From: Euptelea pleiosperma
Lineage: Eukaryota > Streptophyta > Magnoliopsida > Ranunculales > Eupteleaceae
Reading direction: 5' to 3'
Length of the DNA stretch: 64,000 nucleotides
Assembly (NCBI GenBank): GCA_035048495.1
Contig: CM068551.1
Coordinates: 15,130,248-15,194,247, forward strand
Under the pieces are notes generated by a model, which was not told the origin of the DNA, searched no databases, and worked only from the letters and a program-made list of their open reading frames with translations. Shown here piece by piece: positions 56,492 through 64,000 of the stretch. Position numbers and translations under genes: made by a program. Numbering within the stretch: the first letter of the stretch is position 1; each line of letters begins with the position of its first letter.

Positions 56492-57104
56492 ATCAGCCTT
56501 GCTCCTTTGACGCGGGTTTGGAATACCAAGTCGGGTCTTCAATCTTGATCCGCTTTGAGTGGAGAGGAGCTCACCACATATACCCTCACACAACTCTAAT
56601 TTCTAAAAAATTGAAATACGCTTATGAACTCAGGGTGTGTGTCGTGGAAGAGAGGGTCCAAATGCAGAAATTTAGAGTAAGGGGCTTTTTCCATGCGGAG
56701 CTACATGCATAGATATGCCACGTGGCAGTCCTTCAGTGTCCCACCCCTGAATGATGATGTCTAGCCATTGGATCTAATTGCCCAAAAAAATGCTAGGAAT
56801 TATCCATGAAAAATGCTGGAATCCAATGGCTTGAGATACCAATTGAGCTGATTGTTGTGGTGTGTGGGTCCATTAAGAGGTGGGTCAATCATTAATGAGT
56901 AGGTGGCCAAAAGTCTGCCACGTGGTGCATTTTTATGCGTCCCAATAGGGCTGGCAATGGATCGAATCCGATCCAAAAACTTCAGTCCGGAACTTTATTT
57001 TTTGGTATCGGATGGGTACCAGATCACAGATTGTCGATCCGATCGGTTCCAGATCGATCTTGTTCCGATCCGATATAGACCCGATATCTATACTATATAT
57101 AATA

Positions 57105-57976
57105 CTAGTGGGTGCCCCGTGCCATCGGCACTCCTCGACAAAGAATTTGCCAAAATCAGGTGAGTGGCGGAGATCAACCAGCCATTTGGGGGAGGATTAG
57201 ATCTCGGCCCTTCTTTGTTGATGCTTATAAGAGGAGGTATACGTAGGGAGAGAACCAATATGTTTTGTTATATAGAATAGTAAATGGCCCATACCCACGG
57301 CACTCTACGACAAAAGCGTTTACAAAAATTGGGTGCCTTCGGCACTCAAACGGTATGACAGACTGGGGCGTTACCTTTTTTCCATTATAACGGCTGTTAT
57401 AACGGATTGTAACGCACAGGGAGAGAAATGGAAAAATAACATAAATAACAAAAAATAACGGTGTTGAAATTTAAATTTTGAATAAATTGAGGTCAAATGA
57501 GGAGGATTGAGTGGCTGAAATCTAACCGTCCGCATTAGATCGATGAATTTGATCTCAACTACTCTTTATCTAACCGTCCACATTAGATGGATGGATAAGA
57601 TAAGATAAGATAATACAACTGAGCTGTCTTGATATATGCGTGGGTGGCCCGTGCCCGCTGCACTTTCCGACAAAGTGTTTGTCAAAATTGGATGGGAGTT
57701 AACCTCAGCCATCGATATGAAGCATAGTGGATCTCAGCCACTCATTATTGAAGCCATATAAGATAAGAGGGCGTATAAGACAACCATTGTTACTTGTTAT
57801 ATAGATAGTGGGTGGCCCGTGCACACGGCACTTTTCAACAAAGTGTTTGCCAAAATTGGGTGTGAGTGGCTGAGATTTACGATCTATTTTGGAGATAAGA
57901 TCTTAGCCCTTCTTTGTTGAAACATATAAGAGGGGGTATAAGAGGGGGAGACAACTTCCATGTTTTGTTATATAGA
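57105..57976 (-). mobile_element. composite Helitron, monomer 1 of a head-to-tail dimer
   Basis: On the minus strand it runs from TCTATATAACAAAACATGG (57976) to hairpin GTGCCGATGGCAC, then GGGGCACCCACTAG (57105), next to T. It has the same internal order of hairpins as the Helitron at 33544-34414 and nearly the same length (872 versus 871). Confidence 0.9.
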
Positions 57977-58830
57977 CTAATAGGTGCCCCGTGCCATCGG
58001 CACTCCTCGACAAAGAATTTGCCAAAATCAAGTGAGTGGCGGAGATCCACTATCCATTTGGGGGAGGATTAGATCTCAGCCCTTCTTTGTTGATGCTTAT
58101 AAGAGGAGGTATAAGTAGGGAGACAACCAATGTGTTTTGTTATATAGAATAGTAAATGGCCCATGGCCACGGCACTCTCCGACAAAAGCGTTTGCAAAAA
58201 TTGGGTGCTTTCGGCACTTAAATGGTATAACGGACTGGGGCATTACCATTTTTTCCATTATAACGGATTGTAACGCATAGAGGGAGAAATGGGAAAATAA
58301 CATAAACAACAAAAAATAATAGTGTTGAAATTTAAATTTTGAATAAATTGAGGTCAAATGAGGCGGATTGAGTGGCTGAAATCTAACCGTCCACATTATA
58401 TCGATGGATTTGATCTCAACCACTCTTTATCTAACCGTCCACATTAGATGGATGGATAAGATAAGAGAATACAACTGAGTTGTCTTGATATATGCGTGGG
58501 TGGCCCGTGCCTGCGGCACTTTCCAACGAAGTGTTTGTCAAAATCATGTGAGAGTTAATCTCAGCCATCGATATGAAGCATAGTGGATCTCAGCCACTCA
58601 TTATTGAAGCCATATAAGATAAGAGGGGTATAAGACAACCACTGTCACTTGTTATATAGATAGTGGGTGGCCAGTGCCCACGGCACTCTCCAACAAAACG
58701 TTTGTCAAAATTGGGTGTGAATGGCTGAGATCCACCATCTATTTGGGGGATGAGATCTCAGCCCTTCTTGGTCTAAATAGAAAAGAGGGGGTATAAGTAG
58801 GGAGACAACTTCCCTGTTTTGTTATATAGA
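57977..58830 (-). mobile_element. composite Helitron, monomer 2 of a head-to-tail dimer
   Basis: On the minus strand it starts TCTATATAACAAAACAGGG at 58830. It ends GGGGCACCTATTAG (57977), immediately followed by the TC start of monomer 1 with no spacer base. The end reads TTAG instead of CTAG. Confidence 0.9.
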
Positions 58831-58922
58831 TATATTATATAGATATATATTTAATTACTTTAAAGTATTTAAATATGTATTATTTAAATATATGCCCAAT
58901 GGAATTATAAATGTATATTATA

Positions 58923-59982
58923 TCTATATAACAAAACAGGACGGTTGTCTCCCCCTCTTATCCGGCCATAAAGGATGGCCGAGATCTTATAACACCAAAT
59001 GGACGGTAGATCTCAGCCACTCACACCCAATTTTGACAAAGGCTTTGTCGATGAGTGCCGTGGGCACGGGTCACCTACTATTTACCTACATATAAGAAAT
59101 AAAATGGGTTGGATTTACATATACCCCAAGGGTCAGGCTCAAGAGCCCGACTTTTTATGCCTCGAGAGGGGTGTTACCATTGAAACGGCTAGGGGCAGAA
59201 ATGAAAAAAATAGATTTTAATGATTTTAACGGGAAAAAGGGGTGCTGAAATTCAAATTTTGAAATTTGAAATTTGAAAATTTATAAAAAAAAATATAATT
59301 TAACGGAAATTTAATGGTTTTCTTATACCCCTCTTATCTTATATGGCTTCAATAATGAGTGGCTGAGATCCACTATGCTTCATATCAATGGTTGAGATTA
59401 ACTCCCACCCGATTTTGACAAACACTTTGTTGGAAAGTGCCGCAGGCACGGGCCACCCACGCATATATCAAGACAACTCAGTTGTATTCTCTTATCTTAT
59501 CCATCTATCTAATGTGGACGGTTAGATAAAGAGTGGTTGAGATCAAACCCATCGATCTAAAGTGGACGGTTAGATTTCAGCCATTGAATCCGCCTCATTT
59601 GACCTCAATTTATTCAAAATTTAAATTTCAACACCGTTATTTTTTGTTATTTTTCCATTTCTCCCTCTGTGCATTATAATCCTTTATAACAGCCGTTATA
59701 ATAGAAAAAACGGTAACTCCCCAGTCCGTTATACCGTTTGAGTGCCCAAGGCACCCAATTTTTGCAAACGCTTTTGTCTCAGAGTGCTGTGGGCATGGGC
59801 CATTTATTATTATATATAACAAAACACATTGGTTGTCTCCCTACTTATACCTCCTCTTATAAGCAACAACAAAGAAAGGCCGAGATCTAATCCTCCCCCA
59901 AATGGATGGTGGATCTCTGCCACTCACCTGATTTTGGCAAATTCTTTGTCAAGGAGTGCCGATGGCACAGGGCACCCACTAG
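58923..59982 (+). mobile_element. composite Helitron, opposite orientation
   Basis: It starts TCTATATAACAAAACAGG and ends hairpin GTGCCGATGGCAC, then AGGGCACCCACTAG, between A (58922) and T (59983). Same monomer order as the others, except that a segment of about 240 bp (59088-59322) is inserted after the first monomer. That segment contains GAGGGGTGTTACC and GGAAAAAGGGGTGCTG, similar to family G. Confidence 0.88.
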
Positions 59983-60199
59983 TTATATACATATGAGATC
60001 GGATCGGACCCGAAACCGATCTAATCATATCGGATCAGTTCCGGAACTGAATTTTATTGATCCGATCGGTCCGAATTGATTGGATTTCTTATCGAATCGG
60101 TACCAAATCAGTACCAATCCGACTCAAACCCGATCCATTGCCACCCCTACGTCCCACAGAAGAAAAGAACCGCTCAAAGAGTGTACCACGTATCTCATA

Positions 60200-60419
60200 T
60201 AGGAAAAAATTCACTGGTCCTGGGGACCTTCAAACTTCGAAGATCCCCTCCCAAAATGTTTGACACGTACCATTTGTTAACCATCCTTACCAACTAACCA
60301 AGGGGTTAACGTGGGTTAGGTTTAGGTTAGGTTTAGGCCTTAAAGTACATGTCAGACATTTTGGTAGGGGGACCTTCCAAGTTTGGAAGGGGGACCCTGG
60401 GACCCGCGAATTTTTTCTC
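60200..60419. mobile_element. 220-bp Mutator-type foldback MITE
   Basis: Arms of about 70 bp (GAAAAAATTC, GGTCC, CAAACTT, CCCAAAATGT and their complements) are flanked by a perfect 9-bp duplication TATCTCATA (60191-60199 and 60420-60428). Confidence 0.9.
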
Positions 60420-60428
60420 TATCTCATA

Positions 60429-61012
60429 CTATAGTATGTCATTAACGCTGACGAGAGACATCAAAGAGTTACTCTAATTTTCACTTTGTCCGTGAAAAGG
60501 TGATGATAATAATATATATCTATAATATTATAAATCAACAACCGGGGTTGCCACCCATGTGATACAATTAAAGGCCCTTTTACTTTCATAGCTAATTGTC
60601 TAGCATGCCCACGTCGAATGAGAGACAATAGTATAGGCAACATGCACTCTTAGGGACCACTGACCCCGTGAAAGTTTGTACCATCCCTATGTGGACCTAT
60701 ATACCAAATATCAGCCTGTTTAGTGATTTCAAGCCTCTAGATCTGAATACCCATATAATGCTCAAAATCTACGGTTACAAATTAACCCATGAAAACGACT
60801 CCAATCAAATCTTTAAAATCATTAATACGCTGATTTTTTGTGTGTAAGTCCATCTATGGATGGGCCAAACATCGATACGGTGAGTGATCTCTATGAGTGT
60901 GCTATGAGTAAGGTGCTGCCACTTGTAAGGTGCACCTACATCGTACGTGGGATAGAACCTGTTTTGCGACGACCCCCGTTTGTCACAATTAAAGGCCTCG
61001 TAACTTTAAGGA
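60429..61012. repeat. family-P repeat and flank
   Basis: 60640-60930 holds both halves (CACTGACCCCGTG, CCATCCCTATGTGGACC, AATCAGCCTG variants, then ATGGATGGGCCAAACATCG). 60480-60640 shows no gene. Confidence 0.6.
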
Positions 61013-61405
61013 GGTCAGGCTCCGTTGACAGCCCTAAAATGACAGGATTCTGTACAGGACACAATATATGCGAGGTGGCACACTCTTGGAGCACTCTGAC
61101 CGTATGGATGTTTAGCCAACCCCTAGGTGGACCTACAAACCAAAATGTAGTCTGATTAGTAATTTCAAAACGTTGGATTGGACTTATTTTCATGGGTTGA
61201 TCTCTACTGTGGGAATTATAGCAGTATTGGAGGTACAAAGATCCAACGCCTAGAAAACACTAATAAGGCTGAATTTTGGTTTGTAGACCCTAGGGATTGG
61301 CCAAACATCCATACGGTCAGAGTCCTCTTAAGAGTGTGCCATGTGGCACATATTTGTGTCCTGTTCAGAATCCTGTCATTTTTGGGCTGTCAACGGAGCC
61401 TGACC
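61013..61405. mobile_element. family-P MITE, third TIR subfamily
   Basis: Ends GGTCAGGCTCCGTTGACAG and CTGTCAACGGAGCCTGACC are followed inward by ATGACAGGATTCTG and then the usual family-P core with GTATGGATGTTTAGCC. Flanks TAACTTTAAGGA (61001-61012) and CTAACTTTAAAGG (61406-61418) are near-identical, as for a 9-11 bp duplication. Confidence 0.88.
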
Positions 61406-61539
61406 CTAACTTTAAAGGCAAAACCTTCCCTCTCTTTATTCTAAACATGAAAGCCCTGGTTGGAGTACACCATTCACAGTTGGTTGTCCAGTACACCAAC
61501 GTCCCTCATCAATGATGACGAGTGACTATAGCATAACCC

Positions 61540-61850
61540 ATGTGGCACATTCTTAGAAGCCACTGATCATATGGATGTGTGTCCCATCCTTAAGTGGACC
61601 TATATACCAAATATCAGGCCGATTAGCGATTTGAAACCTTTGAATCTGACTACCCCAAACAATGTTTGAAATCTGCTGTTAAAAATCAACAACTAAAAAT
61701 CTCTCCAATCAAATCCTTAACAATCACTAATCATGCTGATTTTTTGCATGTAGGTCCATTTAGAGATGGGCCAAGCATCGATATGGTCAGTGATCTCTAA
61801 GAGTGTGCCACATGTAAGTTACTGTCACATGTAAGGTGCACATGCATCAA
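61540..61850. repeat. family-P palindromic repeat
   Basis: TGTGGCACATTCTTAGAAGC, CTGATCATATGGATGTGTG and TAAGTGGACC are followed by the inverted half with GATGGGCCAAGCATCGATA and AAGAGTGTGCCACATG. Confidence 0.7.
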
Positions 61851-61955
61851 ACGTGGCGTTCTCCTGGTTGCAACCCACGTTGGTCACAATTAATGGCCTA
61901 CTTTAAAGGCAAAACCTTCCCAATAGGCTGGGGATGTAAGCTCTTCAAAAGTTGT

Positions 61956-62750
61956 GTTAATTTTTTTTATTTTTTTGTTAAGTCCAAAATGCATTACAAA
62001 AAGAGATAGAGAAGATCTCGATACAGATCGAAGGAGGCGAAAGTCCCTAACAAAAGAAAGAAGAGGAAAATGATGCTCACTACTATCTGTCTATCAAAGA
62101 TACAAATCTAAATACGAAGTCGCCAAAGAAAGCGCCTCTCAAATTCGGGAAGATATAGTCCCACCTCAATAGGAGAGCCTTAATGCTAATGTTGATCTCC
62201 TGAAAGTTGTTTTTCTTCACATAAAAAATTCTCCAGGGTCTTTTCATCTAGACACTCCAGATAATAGCGTATGGTATCATCCTCCAGATGATTTTTCTTC
62301 TAGCTGCTAAAGAGATCTTGGGCCAACTTCCCAATAATGCTCCAGTAGACTCTGGTACGGCCCAACGAAGTCCCATCTATGCTGAAAGTATGACCAAAAC
62401 TACTTAATAATATCACAATGCAATAGCAGATGATTTGTGTCCCCACCATTGGATTTGCACATCACATAGTAACTAACTAAAATCCGCTTTCTAGCAATTA
62501 AATTTTCAATAGTGAGTATTTTGTTCAAGGAAGCCGTCCATGCAAAGAAACAAATTTTGGAGGGTACTTTGATTTCCAAATGATGTCATTGTTGCACTGA
62601 TGGGTAGGAGAAAGGCAATCAATAAAGATTTGACCGAGAAAACCCCTAATTTAGAATGAATCCAAAACATATAATCCTCCTCGGTAGTTATGACTATATG
62701 CAATTCCAAGGCTTTCATCAAGAGCCCAAGTTGTTCCTTCTCCATTCAAA
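61956..62750 (-). mobile_element. degenerate LINE, 3' end with zf-RVT domain
   Basis: On the minus strand a pre-domain segment reads EDYMFWIHSKLGVFSVKSLL. After a frameshift the zinc-binding RVT-type segment follows, with KICFFAWTASLNKILTIENL and a Cys-x2-Cys ... His-Cys pattern (VMCKSNGGDTNHLLLHC). Several stops and shifts come after. The element ends in an A-rich tail (TTAACAAAAAAATAAAAAAA). This domain order is typical of plant L1-type LINE ORF2. The copy is dead and truncated at its 5' end. Confidence 0.85.
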
Positions 62751-62754
62751 TAGG

Positions 62755-63030
62755 CATTTTCCATTCCTAATTGGACTTGCATACCAAAACGCAGCCCGAT
62801 CAGTGATTTCAAACCTCTAGATCTTTGTACCTAAAATAATGCTCAAATTCCACGGTTAAAAATCAACCTATGAAAACGACTACAATCCAACTCTTTGATA
62901 TCACTTATCACAGGCTAGTTTTTGGTCTGTAGGTCCACCTAGTGTTGAGCCAAACATCCATACAGTGAGCAATTTGTAAGATTGTGCCATGTGGCTCAAA
63001 CTGTGGTCCGCGTCCATCACCAAAGTTCTA
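62755..63030. repeat. family-P palindromic repeat, partial
   Basis: CATTCCTAATTGGACTTGC and CGCAGCCCGATCAGTGATTTC, then the mirrored GTAGGTCCACCTAGTGTTGAG and TGTGCCATGTGGC. Confidence 0.65.
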
Positions 63031-63540
63031 CTCCCTATCAAGTGTTCTCGCCGAAACCAAAGGTAAGGTATAAAATTTTACCTTGGGCTTTATGCAAATA
63101 AAGAGCCCAAGCAATACCCTATCTAATGAAAACGAAGAATGGAGTGCACTAGGCGACCTGGTGGGATCATAGTTAGCAAGTTGGAGTGTGGCAAAAAATA
63201 CAGTACGGGAAATGTTCGAGCAAAATTTGGATTTGTCATTTAAAATGTGTTCAAAAATTCGGCAAAAATTAATTTAAAAAAATAAAATAAAAAAAAAGTA
63301 AAATATCGACAATTTTTTTTTTATTTAATAGTTTTTCTTGTTCAAAACTAAATAAGTCATAAAAAAAAATCAGAATTATTCGAGAACAATTAGTTCATGT
63401 TAAAAAATGCATGAATTTTTCAAAACCTTTGAATACGACATTGTTAGGTTCGTTTTTTGAATAATTCATACGGTTCGCATATAATTCACAAATAATTCGA
63501 GAATTTACTATGGGTGGGAACTTGGCTGATTGGCACCAGT
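63031..63540. other. AT-rich intergenic DNA
   Basis: No gene, RNA or bounded repeat was recognised. A-rich and T-rich runs lie at 63265-63370. Confidence 0.55.
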
Positions 63541-63800
63541 AGGCAAAACTGCTCACAGACCATAATATGAGCCACGTGGCATATTCTTTAAATTGAGATT
63601 TTTGCTTAGTGGTTTCTAAGCGTTGGATTGGAGTCGTTTTCATGGGTTGATTCTTAATTAACCAAGGAATTTGAGCATTACTGTCATTATTTGGGGTACA
63701 AAGATCCAAAGGTTTGAAGTCACTAATCAGGCTGATTTTGGTTTGTAGCCGTGTAGGTCCACCTAGGGATTGGCCAAATATCCATATGGTCAGCGTCCTC
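63541..63800. repeat. family-P palindromic repeat, partial
   Basis: ATAATATGAGCCACGTGGC, TTCTAAGCGTTGGATTGGAG and CACTAATCAGGCTGATTTTG, then GTCCACCTAGGGATTGGCC and ATCCATATGGTCAGCGTCC. The left TGGATGTTTGGCC arm is missing. From 63801 to the window end nothing is recognised. Confidence 0.65.
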
Positions 63801-64000
63801 TTCACTGAGTGCAAGGTATAATTCTTTCTTGAAGGATGGCATGGGCAATCTAGACCTTCCAACTAATAGACAACCCTCTTCTAGATTAGCCACGTGGATA
63901 GTTTTTTTTCCCTGTAGATACAATGGCGCACGCACACCTTCTGAACTCATAGAACACCAAAATGCAGTTGGTGCAAATTTAAAAAAAAAAAATGGTTATT

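Larger units (their letters stand above)
56946..60149. mobile_element. hAT-type element carrying nested Helitrons
   Basis: Terminal inverted repeats TAGGGCTGGCAATGGATCG and CGATCCATTGCCACCCCTA are flanked by 8-bp CGTCCCAA (56938-56945) and CGTCCCAC (60150-60157), 7 of 8 identical. TIRs of this type and an 8-bp duplication mark plant hAT elements. The paralogous cassette C keeps an empty site (49781-49790). Without the inserted Helitrons the hAT sequence is only about 420 bp, rich in GATCGGATC-like inverted segments, so it was a MITE. Confidence 0.9.

Noticed and set aside
60300..60345. Telomere-like GGTTTAGG repeats.
   Set aside because: Only about four imperfect units (GGTTAGG mixed with GGTTTAGG), inside a 220-bp MITE. 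Too short and irregular for an interstitial telomere block.

Overview
This window is repeat-dense, AT-rich intergenic DNA of a flowering plant. The evidence is GT-AG introns, Ty1/copia, Athila-like Ty3/gypsy and LINE pieces, CACTA, PIF/Harbinger, hAT and Mutator-type elements, Helitrons, and a family of small seed/stress (LEA_4, KIN2-like) genes with ABRE-type promoters. Species cannot be read from the sequence. I found no prokaryotic genes, CRISPR arrays, rRNA or tRNA genes.

Layout. 0-1.5 kb: end of a decayed copia retrotransposon. 2-4.6 kb: AT-rich DNA with pieces of an abundant palindromic repeat and a Helitron terminus. 4.65-16.17 kb: an intact-looking 11.5-kb LTR retrotransposon on the minus strand, with 2.9-kb LTRs, ATTAT target duplication, tRNA-Asp-type primer site and one 617-aa gag-linker-like ORF but no polymerase. 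17.2-18.7 kb: non-autonomous CACTA element. 18.9-19.6 kb: Mutator-type foldback element packed with palindromes. 20-27.6 kb: nested Helitron-like, Harbinger and Mutator-type MITEs. 27.4-47.2 kb: a tandem duplication (unit 1 about 12.1 kb, unit 2 about 7.6 kb). 48.8-51 kb: a third, decayed copy of the same cassette. 54.5-56.5 kb: a fourth LEA copy. 56.9-60.15 kb: a hAT-like element carrying Helitron concatemers. 60-64 kb: more MITEs and a dead LINE.

The only genes I can support as host genes are four related loci on the minus strand: two 5-exon LEA genes (29.2-30.4 kb, 165 aa; 54.5-56.3 kb, 158 aa), one 3-exon LEA gene (41.5-42.4 kb, 90 aa) and one pseudogene (48.8-49.3 kb). The 5-exon genes look like an ancestral 3-exon gene duplicated in tandem and fused. 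The 90-aa gene then lost the two middle exons through a short microhomology, keeping its frame because every intron is phase 0. All three intact genes keep a TATA box and a pair of ACGTG-core motifs, consistent with abscisic-acid or desiccation control.

Because the LEA cassettes are paralogous, they act as before/after controls for transposon insertions. Several elements have matching empty sites elsewhere in the window, which fixes their ends to the base. This includes a Helitron inserted between A and T, and head-to-tail Helitron junctions with no spacer. I did not see an unambiguous new biological system. The most distinctive signals are the modular LEA gene evolution, the Helitron concatemers, the hairpin-bearing LTR and the palindromic MITE family that carries a G-box/ABRE core next to ABRE-controlled genes.
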